A stretch of DNA of 64,000 nt. Origin: Omphiscola glabra (taxonomy: Eukaryota; Mollusca; Gastropoda; Lymnaeidae). The stretch is from NCBI GenBank assembly GCA_964017045.1, contig OZ024808.1:24721918-24785917 (forward strand), written 5' to 3'. Positions 22,308 to 32,704 of the stretch are shown in pieces. The notes below the pieces were generated by a model. The model was not told the DNA's origin. It did not search any database and saw nothing but the letters and a program-made list of their open reading frames with translations. How positions within the stretch are numbered: the stretch's first letter is position 1; each line of letters opens with the position of its first letter. The position numbers and the translations under genes were made by a program.

Positions 22308-22930
22308 GCTGCTACTAATATGGATCATTTTATATTCCAAGTTGCTTGACGTAAAATGGTCTTCCAATTTTTGAACGGACTTGGAAAAAAAAAACTGAAA
22401 GTATTCCATCGCGACATTTAATAACGACCCCTCCCTTCTCATGCCCCACATTAATGCCAGGCATATTGCATTCTCGCCTTCTATGTTCCCCTTGACCTCT
22501 TATAATGACGTCAGTTATTAGCAATAAATGCCTCAGATCTAATCTCTATTTGTTTCTCTCCCATGAAATTGAATGTTTTTTTGTTTTTTTTCTTCCTTCC
22601 GGTCTAACATAAATGTCCTTTTCTTTTCGATTAAAAAAAAATATTCCAAAAAGCAAATACAAAAAAAATAAAATAATAATAATAATTTCCGTTTGTTCCG
22701 TTAATATTCTTCCATGTTTTTACATGTCTTTAATACTTCAATGTATCTCTTTGAGCCCCACGGGCGACAAATTAACACCATTTCGTCTGATGTAGAAGGA
22801 CGAGTGAAGGAGACATAGCCCCCCCCCCCACACACACACACTCCCCTCCCCCCACACACACACAATGAGTCATTACCGTAATTAAGACTATAAAAACGTA
22901 ATACTTGGAGTGAGTAAAAGATATTCAGCA
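22308..22930. other. No supported gene; C run and CA repeat
   Basis: AT-rich sequence after the satellite. At 22820-22865 there is a poly-C run joined to (CA)n and a second C/CA block. The A-rich stretch at 22630-22685 is low complexity. Confidence 0.55.
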
Positions 22931-22937
22931 ATTCTTA

Positions 22938-23115
22938 GGGTCGGTTCACCGATCCAATTTTCCTTCAAGCATTTGATGCAATTCTTGTACGAAGCCTTGT
23001 CACAACTTTCAAAATTACTATTTGATCATTTTCCCAAAAAAAAAAAAGAAACCCCGCACAAAATAGTGCGCTGATACAACAATTTGACGCGAAATTTGAT
23101 CGTGTGAACTGACGC
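22938..23115 (+). mobile_element. Harbinger-like MITE, copy 1
   Basis: Left end GGGTCGGTTCAC and right end GTGAACTGACGC form inverted repeats (10 of 12 matching), extended inward by gatccaattttcc and gcgaaatttgatc. A TTA trinucleotide stands on each side (22935-22937 and 23116-23118), the 3-bp target duplication typical of PIF/Harbinger elements. Element assignment is by end structure only. A piggyBac origin with a mutated TTAA is the main alternative. Confidence 0.65.
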
Positions 23116-23270
23116 TTAAGCTAATCTTAGGTTGTGAAGACAGAAACTGTTAGACATAAACAATCAAAATGAGCCGCATTTATAATGAATGAACTTAAAC
23201 CGTGGTAAAGCCGTTCTCATTTGAAACGCAAGACCATTTAAAGAATATCTGTAGGGAGATGTCTGCCAGG

Positions 23271-23423
23271 CAATGTTCCCTCTAAGTTTTGCTGGTTCGT
23301 GTGCAAAATCATAAAGTTGTGTGCAAAGTTTTACTTTGCAGAGTGCAGCGTATCTGTTCGAATGTAGTTTTATAAAAATTTGCTGCGCGGATGCTCAAAA
23401 CTTAATGCTTAAATGGACCATTG
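23271..23423 (+). mobile_element. hAT-type MITE with CAATGTTCCCTCTAAG ends
   Basis: The left end CAATGTTCCCTCTAAG pairs with the right end, which reads CAATGGTCCATTTAAG on the opposite strand (13 of 16). A perfect 8-bp target duplication CTGCCAGG flanks it (23263-23270 and 23424-23431). The interior has gtgtgcaaaat and gtgtgcaaagt words. About 153 bp, non-coding, dependent on a hAT transposase made elsewhere. Confidence 0.9.
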
Positions 23424-23504
23424 CTGCCAGGCCTTTTTCGTTCGCGCCACTATCACACAGATGATGAAATCTACAACAGAAACCCCGGGATCATGTGCGC
23501 CTTA

Positions 23505-23708
23505 GGGTCGGTTCACACGATCGAATTTGCCTTCAAGCATTTGATGCGATTCGTGTATGAAGCCTTGTCACAACTTTCAAATCATCATTTGATCAAATTT
23601 CGATGGCATGCAATTTATTTTGATAGTATTGCGCAACCTACTTATCACGTGAAAAAACACTTTAAAAAAAAGGATCGTCGATATAAGTCGTGTTGACATT
23701 GACTTCGC
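23505..23708 (+). mobile_element. Harbinger-like MITE, copy 2
   Basis: The first 90 bases match copy 1 closely (gggtcggttcacacgatc, ccttcaagcatttgatgc, gaagccttgtcacaac). The right end is divergent but retains gtgttgacattgacttcgc before TAA. TTA precedes the left end. The open frame at 23421-23696 simply spans this copy and the hAT edge and is not a gene. Confidence 0.6.
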
Positions 23709-23882
23709 TAAGTTATCCAAACAACAACAGCCTCCAAATAAGAGTAAATTACTTAATTTAGAAAAAAAGACATAATATAAACATTAGGATATAAATGGGC
23801 TACATCTAATCCAAAACAATGCATGATATAATTGTCATTTATTATTATTTTAAATAGGCCTTTTAATTATAAAGCAAATTCC

Positions 23883-23990
23883 CTGTAGCTGTAGCACTAG
23901 GCTAGTCACTGTAGCTGTAGCACTAGGCTAGTCATTGTAGCTGTAGCACTAGGCTAGTCACTGTAGCTGTAGCACTAGGCTAGTCACTGT
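23883..23990. repeat. Minisatellite, 26-bp unit, 4 copies
   Basis: The unit CTGTAGCTGTAGCACTAGGC plus TAGTCA is repeated from 23883 with starts 26 bp apart; only one base differs. Confidence 0.95.
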
Positions 23991-24174
23991 GCTTCAATCG
24001 CTGCCATTTTGATAAATCTGCTGTAATATCACGTGAACGAAAAAAATTGTCTCCGATTTGCTATTGCATCATACATATGATTGAAAAGGATCCAAACTGA
24101 GAGTTCAAGGCTATTAGCTTTATAGCAATATTCTACCTGGAAGCGATAGGACGAGAAGCTAAGGCTTAGAATCA

Positions 24175-24405
24175 GCTAATAATACATTTATTGTATGAGA
24201 TGCTTCATGCCCAAAGCTAATAATAGATTCATTGTCAGAGAGGCATCATGCCCACAGCTAATAATAGATTCATTGTCTGAGAGGCATCATGCCCACAGCT
24301 AATAATATATTCATTGTCTGAGATCCATCATGCCTACCGCTATTAATAGATTTATTGTCTGAGAGGCATCATGCCCACAGCTAATAATAGATTCATTGTC
24401 TACTG
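24175..24405. repeat. Minisatellite, 41-bp unit, 5-6 copies
   Basis: The unit begins CCCACAGCTAATAATAGATT and continues CATTGTCTGAGAGGCATCATG; clean starts at 24251 and 24292. Confidence 0.92.
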
Positions 24406-24489
24406 CCCTGCCCCAGTACACGAGTCCTCATCTACCTCATTAGATCCAACACAAACATGTCTTATTAATTGCAAGTGTCTCGACGAGTC

Positions 24490-24700
24490 TGTCTGACTCA
24501 TTAAGACAGACCGACCACCTACACGGAGTCGCGAAAGCGTCAATTAGACGCCACATGTGACGTCTCGGATGGACCCTGGCTTACGCCGGGGGCAACTGAC
24601 TCGAGTGCACCCGCTCCCGTTGTTAGAAGTAAGTATAAAGAGGGGCGCGTGGCTCCTGCAGCGCCCGAATGGGTTCCCAAATTAGCTTTGTTCACAAACA
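24490..24700 (+). promoter_or_regulatory. Candidate core promoter with TATA-like box
   Basis: A CpG-richer stretch inside AT-rich DNA carries GTGACGTCTC (a CRE-like word, about 24557-24566), GC-rich words and GTATAAAGAGGGGCG with TATAAAG at 24634-24640. A start site would be expected near 24665. An open frame from 24649 begins in this GC-rich part but soon enters C and CA runs, so no product is assigned. It could equally be a remnant of an unrecognised element. Confidence 0.25.
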
Positions 24701-24747
24701 GTGAACCCCTTATTGATGATTGGGTTTTTGCCAGCTACAAACACCCC

Positions 24748-24800
24748 CCCCCCCACCACACACACACACACACACACGCACACCACACACACACACTTTC
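24748..24800. repeat. Poly-C and CA microsatellite
   Basis: A C run of about ten joined to two (CA)n blocks. Confidence 0.93.
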
Positions 24801-25105
24801 CCCACATACTTGTCTTATTTTGTTTGTACCAATTCTCAGTGGAAACTATACACAGACTGCTCCAAACTGACGATTGATCAAATGGAGCTTTGGGGCCAAC
24901 AAACAAAAGAAAAAGACTTACTTTATATCACCAATAATTAGTCCACAGACAATAACCGCTCAAGCCATAAGCGATAAGGTTTTTTACGGCCATGAGAAAG
25001 CCATTGATAACTGATTTTAAAAAAATACTCATCTTTTATTCGAATACCTTTGTTTTCAATTTAAACATTTAAAAATTTCAATTAATGATTAGCCTATTCT
25101 GTTAC
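24801..25105. other. No supported gene
   Basis: AT-rich, no repeat or motif recognised. Confidence 0.5.
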
Positions 25106-25114
25106 TATAATGCT

Positions 25115-25690
25115 GACTTAGGTACTAGTCGGTTTAACAACTCGGTTATGTACTATTAGGTTTAAATACTTTGTTATGAACTAGTAGGTTTTATTACCAT
25201 ATTATGAACTAGTAGGTTTTATTACCATATTATGAACTGGTAGGTTTTATTACCATATTATGAACTGGTAGGTTTTATTACCATATTATGAACTGGTAGG
25301 TTTTATTACCATATTATGAACTGGTAGGTTTTATTACCATATTATGAACTGGTAGGTTTTATTACCATATTATGAACTGGTAGGTTTTATTACCATATTA
25401 TGAACTGGTAGGTTTTATTACCATATTATGAACTGGTAGGTTTTATTACCATATTATGAACTGGTAGGTTTTATTACCATATTATGAACTGGTAGGTTTT
25501 ATTACCATATTATGAACTGGTAGGTTTTATTACCATATTATGAACTAGTAGGTTTTATTACCATATTATGAACTAGTAGGTTTTATTACCATATTATGAA
25601 CTGGTAGGTTTTATTACCATATTATGAACTGGTAGGTTTTATTACCATATTATGAACTGGTAGGTTTAACTACTCTGCTACGTGCTAGTA
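25115..25690. repeat. Minisatellite, 28-bp unit, about 20 copies
   Basis: The unit ATGAACTGGTAGGTTTTATT plus ACCATATT is almost invariant through the middle; only the outer copies are worn (ctagtag, ctcggttatg). Homogeneous core and degenerate edges are the normal pattern of unequal exchange. Confidence 0.96.
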
Positions 25691-25807
25691 GGTTTTCTAC
25701 ATCGCCTCATCATTGTTAGATAGAGATAAATTAAAACCTACCACTACAACAAAGACATTTAATTATTCTTTTCAAAATTGAGATTTTCTAATGATCGTTT
25801 TCATTGA

Positions 25808-26130
25808 ATTTATAATCATGTGCTCTTTACCCGTCAAGCTATCATGTGCTATTTACCCGTCAAGTCATCATGTGCTATTTACCCGTCAAGTCATCATGTG
25901 CTATTTACCCGTCAAGTCATCACGTGCTATTTACCCGCCAAGTCATCATGTGCTATTTACCTGTCAAGTCATCATGTGCTATTTACCCGTCAAGTCAACA
26001 CGTGCTATTTACCCGTCAAGTTATCATGTGCTATTTACCCGTCAAGTCATCATGTGCTATTTACCTGTCAAGTCATCATGTGCTGTTTACCCGTCAAGTC
26101 ATCACGTGATATTTACCCGTCAAGTCAGCA
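25808..26130. repeat. Minisatellite, 26-bp unit, about 12 copies
   Basis: The unit CATCATGTGCTATTTACCCG plus TCAAGT recurs with few changes (catcacg, cctgtc). Three plus frames are open throughout and give overlapping artefact frames. Confidence 0.95.
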
Positions 26131-26134
26131 CGCA

Positions 26135-26445
26135 AAATAAAATAGAACATATCAAAACGACCAAATAAACTAGATCTAAATGCTTGTTTTTCTTAGCTAA
26201 GTTTTTTTCCTTCAAAACATGACGATGCAAAAAAAAAATAATAAAAAAATAAATATGTAAATAAAAATAAATAAGACTAATAATATCGAAATTGGTAATT
26301 TAGTGCAAAATTCTCATAGTGATATAAACATAGATAAATATATTCTCAAAAAGTTTAGAGAGACTATTGATTATCCCAAAATATTTTGCATTGAGTTAGT
26401 GATAGTGCCGATTTCAAAAGCAGACACAATATTAATTAACTAGTT
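26135..26445. other. No supported gene
   Basis: A/T-rich sequence with an A-rich run near 26228-26275. Nothing recognised. Confidence 0.55.
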
Positions 26446-26447
26446 TA

Positions 26448-26745
26448 TAGCCCGCCAAACATTGGCGACAGCGATGCGTGTACTTCCCATCTCCTAAAGT
26501 TACTTGACAAAACATGAACTCAAGTAACGCACATTTAAGAATCCCAATTTTAGTTATACCCCTCCCCCCCCCCCCCCCCTATGATACGTCACTGCACATT
26601 TTATATTTCACGCCCATGAACTATTTAAAATATTTTGATGTCCCAACCACCATTAAACCGAATCTTTTTTACACCATACTTAAACTGAGACGATTTCATT
26701 TTCCGAAAAGAAAATAGTACGCATCAAATGCAGTTGCGTTATATA
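26448..26745 (+). repeat. Dispersed repeat family B, copy 1
   Basis: Begins at tatagcccgccaaacattgg and shares, in order, agttacttgacaaaacatga, tacgtcactgcaca, atttcacgcccatgaactat, gatgtcccaacca and gcagttgcgttatata with copies at 50206 and 56342. This copy lacks the last ~150 bases of the others and contains a C run (26564-26579) in place of ordinary sequence. Confidence 0.8.
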
Positions 26746-26749
26746 AAAA

Positions 26750-27340
26750 AATAATATATATAAGATTTTTAAAAAAATTCACTTTAAATAAAATAATATA
26801 AAAATAATACCCCCCCCCCCCCCAATAAAATAAAACCGGTTAATTATACCTCTAATTTGAAAGAATGAGACACAAAATTAATTTTGGATGAATTAAAGTA
26901 GTTAACTTGCAAATGTAACCTAATCATACCGCACGCTGGAGAGTGGAGACACGAGTGCTGAAAATACATCAACTACGTCATATGACAAGTCTACATTGGT
27001 TGTTTGTCAGCAGGTTGGTAGCTTCTTTTTCTATGCGTCAATTAGCAATCACCTCACGTGCGGCCACGACCGGCAGACGAGAAAGCTCAAACTGATACTG
27101 CTTCCTAGCCCCAGGGCGGCCCTGCATCTCGCCGCAGGGGCGCCGGGGCGCCAAGTGGTTGTAATGATTAGATCAGATAAGATATATCAAGCTTGGGTGC
27201 GATGGGGGGGGGGCATTTTATTACTATCAGTTTTCGCGGTGACCTTCCACAGCGGAGCCCGATGGTTCTTTCTATGTAAACTATGCCACAGAGTTAGGAT
27301 TCAGTGAAACAAATACGGAATATGCACACAGATAAGCACA
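26750..27340. other. No supported gene; C run and a GC-rich patch
   Basis: C run near 26811-26823. From about 27050 to 27160 GC content rises (words cggccacgaccggcagacg, gcaggggcgccggggcgcc). A 103-codon open frame at 26996-27307 crosses it, with no motif recognised and a G run inside; probably not coding. Confidence 0.45.
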
Positions 27341-27345
27341 AGAAA

Positions 27346-27585
27346 GCGTGTGTCATTATAAAAGCTCCTTCAGAAGAAATGCTTGTGTCATTATAAAAGC
27401 TCCTTCAGAAGAAATCCTTGTGTCATTAGAAAAGATCTTTCAGAAGAAAGCTTATGTCATAAGAAAAGCTCTTTCAGAAGAAAGCTTATGTCATAAGAAA
27501 AGCTCTTTCAGAAGAAATCCTTGTGCCATTAGAAAAGCTCTTTCAGAAGAAATCCGTGTGTCATTAGATAAGCTCTTTCAGACCA
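27346..27585. repeat. Minisatellite, about 35-bp unit, 7 copies
   Basis: The unit reads about TGTCATTAGAAAAGCTCTTT plus CAGAAGAAATCCTTG. Changes are frequent at two positions (ataaaa/agaaaa, atcc/agctt). Confidence 0.92.
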
Positions 27586-27599
27586 CGTAACTGCTTAGC

Positions 27600-28105
27600 T
27601 AAAGACCAGAAAGATCACCGTTTCAGTAGGGTTAACTACCCGCTACTATACCAGATCCTCAGTTGTTGAAGATGGCCGACTGAACCCGTCTCAACGATTT
27701 CAACTATTAAATGTACTCCGTTTTGTTTTTGTTGTTGTTTAAAAGAACCTCTCTGAGCTACCTCGACTTCACCGAGTGGCAGCTAAGGGGGTGGCGCTTT
27801 GTGTAGCAGTTACAACAGCATTTGATGAGTCACACAATGTTTCTGGATACTTTGAAATCTTCTCTGAGACTTTAACGGACAGCATTCAGACAATGATTGA
27901 GAGAAATGAATAATTATAAACTTAGACATGAACAATCCTGTGTGTTCCCCCCCCCCCCCCCCCCAAAAATCTCTTTAATACATTTAAATTCCAAGAAAAT
28001 TCATGAGTAGTTATAGTTCTCTGCTTGACGATCATCGCCCAAATGGATGTTGGTACATAACAAGGTCGCCAGAGTGATTTAGCGTCTGCGTAATTGATTT
28101 GGGCT
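27600..28105. other. No supported gene; poly-C run
   Basis: Contains a run of 18 C at 27947-27964. No gene or repeat family recognised. Confidence 0.5.
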
Positions 28106-28117
28106 CAGATGTGGGCT

Positions 28118-28385
28118 ACCTTGACCATAGATCTTCTCAAGAGATATCCCATCTTTGTCTTAGTCTGACATTAACAACAGATCTTGTCAAGAGACATCCC
28201 ATCTTTTTCTTAGTCTGAAATTGACCCTAGATCTTGTTACGAGATATATCAGACCAAACACATTGTCAAGAGAAATCCCATCTTTATCTTTTTGCTAGTC
28301 TGACATTGGCCACAGATCTTGATAAGACATATCCTGACTTTGTATTAGTCCGACAATGACTATATATATCTTGTCAATGTATAGT
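28118..28385. repeat. Degenerate minisatellite, about 50-60 bp unit
   Basis: Repeated phrases agatcttgtcaagagacatc, ccatctttgtcttagtctga and cattgacca occur about five times with many changes. Confidence 0.8.
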
Positions 28386-28499
28386 CAATATTTTACGTTG
28401 TATAAACTCAATAAACAGCCCAAACCCTTTTTAAGACAAAAAAAATGCAAACCGTCGATTGGTGAAAGTTTGTGAACCACAGGTTTAAAATTAATCCTC

Positions 28500-28785
28500 A
28501 CACAACAGCACTAATTACTAACAACACTAATGCCTTGCCTAATATCACTGATTCCTAGCAGCACTGATTCCGAACAGCTCTAATTCCAAACAAAACTAAT
28601 TCCGAACGGTACTAATGCCTAACGACACTAATTCCTAACAATATTAATTCCTAACAACACTAATTCCTAACAACACTAATTCCAAACAAAACAAATTCCT
28701 AACAGCACCATCTCCTAAAAAACTAATACCTAATAACACTAATTCCTCACAACACTAATTCTTAACAGCACTAATTCCTAACCCA
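28500..28785. repeat. Minisatellite, 16-bp unit, about 17 copies
   Basis: Variants of CCTAACAACACTAATT. Many copies carry substitutions or single-base losses. Confidence 0.88.
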
Positions 28786-28964
28786 AATCTCGGAGACTAA
28801 CCTTACCCCTCATGACCACAAAGTACCACATCAGTACTGACCACACAAGGTACTACACCAAGGATGGCCACAGAGTACCACACTAGTGAAGACCACCGAG
28901 GACTACTCATTGCTGCCTGAGATGCCTTATTTGAATCAATCAGAACTGAAAACACGGTAGTCGA

Positions 28965-29195
28965 GATGAGGTTTTAGACTCGAAAATATGATGCCCCTCC
29001 ATCCCTCTCCCTCAGGATGGTAGTCTACACGAGGTTAAGACTCGAAAATAAGCAGCACCTCCAGCCTCTCCCTCCCTCAGGATTTTAGTCTAGATGAGGC
29101 TTAGACTCGAAAATATGATGCCCCTCCATCCCCCTCCCTCAGGATGGTAGTCTTGTTGATGTTTAGACTAGAAAATAAGACGCCTCTCCACTCCC
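28965..29195. repeat. Minisatellite, about 62-bp unit, 4 copies
   Basis: Repeated phrases gaggttttagactcgaaaat, atgcccctccatccctctcc and ctcaggatggtagtct. Copies diverge at both edges. Confidence 0.85.
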
Positions 29196-29199
29196 CCCC

Positions 29200-29575
29200 C
29201 CCCCAACAATCCGATCATAAAATAAAGAGATTTAAACAAAAATCATTGACTTCCAACTTTTCTCATATCACCATCATTTCCCATTAACGCACCACTAAGA
29301 CTCGTTGATATCCGGAGATTGCAATGGGAAGACCCAAGCTATATTTGGAACTTCTTGAGTGCTGCGCACTTCAGACGGTGGTGCTTCCGGTATAACTTTC
29401 CCCACTTTTTATTTTATTCTTTCCAAATATTATGCGAGTTGCCCTGGGTCAGTTTTGGTGGAGACGAACTTCACATAACCACTTAGGAGTTAAATCGATC
29501 CTAGCGTCTGAGGTTTGATTATTTATTTGTATGATGGTCGTTTAGTGTGTAGTGAATAGTTCATTCGTCTCAAGG
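29200..29575. other. No supported gene
   Basis: C run at about 29193-29204 and ordinary AT-rich sequence. No motif recognised. Confidence 0.5.
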
Positions 29576-29579
29576 TTTG

Positions 29580-30125
29580 CATGGTACGTGAAATGCCCGA
29601 GCTCATCACATTGGACGTGAAAAACCAGAGCTGATCACAAGGGACGTGAAAAACCAGAGCTGATCACAAGGGACGTGAAAGACCGGAGCTGATCACAAGT
29701 GACGTGAAAAACCAGAGCTGATCACATCGGACGTGAAAAACCAGAGCTGATTACATGGGAGGTGAAAGACCAGAGCTGATCACATCGGACGTGAAAAACC
29801 AGAGCTGATTACATGGGAGGTGAAAGACCAGAGCTGATTACATGGGAGGTGAAAGACCAGAGCTGATCACAAGGGACGTGAAAAACCAAAGCTGATTACA
29901 TGGGACGTGAAAAACCAGAGCTGATCACATGGGACGTGAAAACCCAGAGCTGATCACATCGGACGTGAAAAACCAGAGCTGATCACATCTGACGTGAAAA
30001 ACCAGAGCTGATTACATGGGAGGTGAAAAACCAGAGCTGATCACATTGGACGTGAAAAACCAGAGCTGATTACATGGGAGGTAAAAAACCAGAGCTGATC
30101 ACAAGGGACGTGAAAAACCAGATCG
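29580..30125. repeat. Minisatellite, 28-29 bp unit, about 19 copies
   Basis: The unit is GACGTGAAAAACCAGAGCTG plus ATCACATGG. Starts at 29701 and 29730 are 29 bp apart. Variant sets (acaaggg, acatcgg, ttacatgggagg) alternate in a partly ordered way. Confidence 0.94.
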
Positions 30126-30129
30126 GATG

Positions 30130-30420
30130 ACACTAAATTTATTTTAACATTTTGTACATTCCTAAAAAAATCCGACTAGATGTCAATTTTGTTTTTACTC
30201 CTTACGATTGGTTCAACATGATGTCTTTCTATATAACATATCAGCAAAGGTAGCTGACATGTCTAAACAAAGTGTTTACATTTAAAATTTAAAAATAAGC
30301 TGACAGTAGAGCCCATGTATTTTAAAAAATATTAATTAGTTGACAGAAATACTTTTACTATTTTTGACAAATGAATTATAAATGTTGGTACTTCAATAAA
30401 AAAAATTTTTGTTTTTAAGG
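30130..30420. other. No supported gene
   Basis: AT-rich spacer between two arrays. Confidence 0.5.
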
Positions 30421-30427
30421 GGTCAAA

Positions 30428-30735
30428 AAAAGTATTAGTTACTTAGTGAACGAGAAAAGGTATCTGTTACTTAGTGAACGAGAAAAGGTATGTGTTACTT
30501 AGTGAACGAGAAAAGGTATTTGTTACTTAGTGAACGAGAAAAGGTATGTGTTACTTAGTGAACGAGAAAAGGTATTTGTTACTTAGTGAACGAGAAAAGG
30601 TATTTGTTACTTAGTGAACGAGAAAAGGTATTTGTTACTTAGTGAACGAGAAAAGGTATTTGTTACTTAGTGAACGAGAAAATGTATTTGTTACTTAGTA
30701 AACGAGAAAAGGTATTTGTTACTTAGTGAACGATA
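30428..30735. repeat. Minisatellite, 28-bp unit, 11 copies
   Basis: The unit GTTACTTAGTGAACGAGAAA plus AGGTATTT is nearly invariant. Confidence 0.96.
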
Positions 30736-30764
30736 GGGGAGCGACATAGAAAGGCGATGTTATA

Positions 30765-30935
30765 CAGAGACACAGATACAGAGAGACAGATACAGAGAGA
30801 CAGATACAGAGAGACAGATACAGAGAGACAGATACAGAGAGACAGATACAGAGAGACAGATACAGAGAGACAGATACAGAGAGACAGATACAGAGAGACA
30901 GATACAGAGAGACAGATACAGAGACACGGATACAG
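30765..30935 (+). repeat. 12-bp microsatellite-like array
   Basis: CAGATACAGAGA repeated about 13 times. Because the unit is a multiple of three, it creates open frames of Arg/Thr/Glu/Gln on one strand and Ser/Cys/Leu on the other; these are artefacts. Confidence 0.95.
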
Positions 30936-31059
30936 AGAGACACAGACCGAGATAGATAGAGGTATAGAACAAACCGAGAAAGGGAAAAAGGATGATAGAG
31001 AGAAATAATGAGACGGTGAGACATAGTTAAAGAGAGAGTTGTCCAAAGAAAGACAGAGA

Positions 31060-31185
31060 TACAGAAAGATTGGGATAAAGAGAAAGATTGGGATAAAACA
31101 GAAAGATTGGGATAAAAGAGAAAGTTTGGGATAAAAGAGAAAGATTGGGATAAAAGAGAAAGATTGGGATAAAAGAGAAAGATTG
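31060..31185. repeat. Minisatellite, 19-bp unit, about 6 copies
   Basis: GAAAGATTGGGATAAAAGA repeated with small changes. Confidence 0.93.
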
Positions 31186-31539
31186 ACACAGAGACAGACT
31201 TTGTAAAAGAGAAAGGGGATAAAGGACGTTAGAAAGCTGCGCAATTAGGTGAAGCTATTTGATGAAAGAATTGGTATGGCTCACCCCCCCCCCCTCACTT
31301 ATATAATGCATAACCCAAGATGACAATATGAAAGTAATAGCATACTGTAACACCATGACATGTCAGATTATTTAAACTGTTTTTGGTTTGACATAAAAAG
31401 CTGCAAGACAGATAATGAACGTTTCAAGGGTTTACAGTACAACTAGGAACCTCCCTTGGGAGCCGCCCTGTATTCCAGCTTCTACTGATAAATGAGCAGT
31501 GATTAGATTTATTTTTAAGAGCTCCATTCCTCCCCCTCA

Positions 31540-31571
31540 CCACTCTCTCTCTCTTTTTCTCTCTCTCTCCT

Positions 31572-31609
<38 letters not shown>

Positions 31610-31625
31610 ACTGACACACACACAA
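31540..31625. repeat. CT and CA microsatellite
   Basis: (CT)n with scattered T insertions, followed by (CA)n. Confidence 0.95.
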
Positions 31626-31629
31626 CATC

Positions 31630-32145
31630 CCCATGAATTCATAGATTACTCTCGAAGCACACTGTCCCTAAACACGCTCGGAAATTAATTTAGTGCAGCC
31701 TTTAAAGTGATTTACAACACACAAAAAAAGGGGGGGGGGTGGGGGGTTGGTTTGAATTTTTCATTTATTGTTTAAAAGGAAAAGAAATAATCTTAACTTG
31801 CCTGATTTCATTTTCTTTTTTGCCCAACGTATCTGGGCAGGGGCGTAACCCCATTCAAAGTTTAAGGGCTAACAGCGTAGCTAAATCCGAGGAAAGTTCA
31901 AGGCCAGGTAGAGTTTTTGTTCTGCCTCTGACCCAAACAATTACCTGAACATTTGTGCCTACTATGAAATGAAAAAATTCTATATTGTTTTTTTTGATGT
32001 TGCAGAGAGAGGTGAGCTTAACAAAGAGAGGTGAGCTTAACGAAATCGCATTTTTAAATAATTTGGAACATTACTCTCACCTTTTTACCGGCCACAATAT
32101 TACACACTTATAAAATCTCCTATAAGAAAATGCTGTAGTCGGAAT
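31630..32145. other. No supported gene
   Basis: G run at 31730-31746 and ordinary sequence. A short duplication gagaggtgagcttaac occurs twice near 32010-32040. Confidence 0.5.
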
Positions 32146-32149
32146 TACG

Positions 32150-32700
32150 TGTCGGTAGCAGTACTTTGAACAGAAAAATCAACACAGCAGTACTTTGAAC
32201 ACAAAAATCAAGACAGCAGTACTTTGAACACAAAAATCAAGATAGCAGTACTTTGAACAGAAATATCAACACAGCAGTACTTTGAACACAAAAATCAAGA
32301 CAGCAGTACTTTGAACACAAAAATCAAGACAGCAGTACTTTGAACATAAAAATCAAGACAGCAGTACTTTGAACATAAAAATCAAGATAGCAGTACTTTA
32401 AACATACACATAAAGACAGCAGTACTTTGAACACAAAAATCAAGACAGCAGCACTTTGAACATAAAAATCAAGACTGCAGTACGTTTGAATACAAAAATC
32501 AAGACAGCAGTACTTTGAACACAAAAATCAAGACATCAGTACTTTGAACAGAAAAATCAAGACAGCAGTACTTTGAACACAAAAATCAAGACATTAGCAC
32601 TTTGAACATAAAAATCAAGACTGCATTACGTTTGAATACATAAATCAAGACAGCAGTACTTTTGAACACAGAAACACACAGAGCAGTACTTGGAACATAG
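32150..32700. repeat. Minisatellite, 29-bp unit, about 19 copies
   Basis: The unit is CAGCAGTACTTTGAACACAA plus AAATCAAGA; variants change aca/ata/aga and tact/cact. Toward the right a two-unit block repeats (gcactttgaacata, tacgtttgaatac). Confidence 0.94.
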
Positions 32701-32704
32701 AATT

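Noticed and set aside
16166..22451. About thirty open frames on both strands in the 18-bp satellite, including PVTEIW- and LLLKYG-type repeats
   Set aside because: By-products of a stop-free unit whose length is a multiple of three; variants are mostly amino-acid changing.
25808..26130. CRISPR-like regular repeats (also at 29580-30125, 35265-35850 and 62331-63565)
   Set aside because: Direct head-to-tail repeats without unique spacers, no cas genes, and a eukaryotic context.
30719..31244. Minus-strand frames of 156-173 codons with Cys/Leu/Ser repeats (possible membrane protein)
   Set aside because: Generated by 12-bp and 19-bp tandem repeats.
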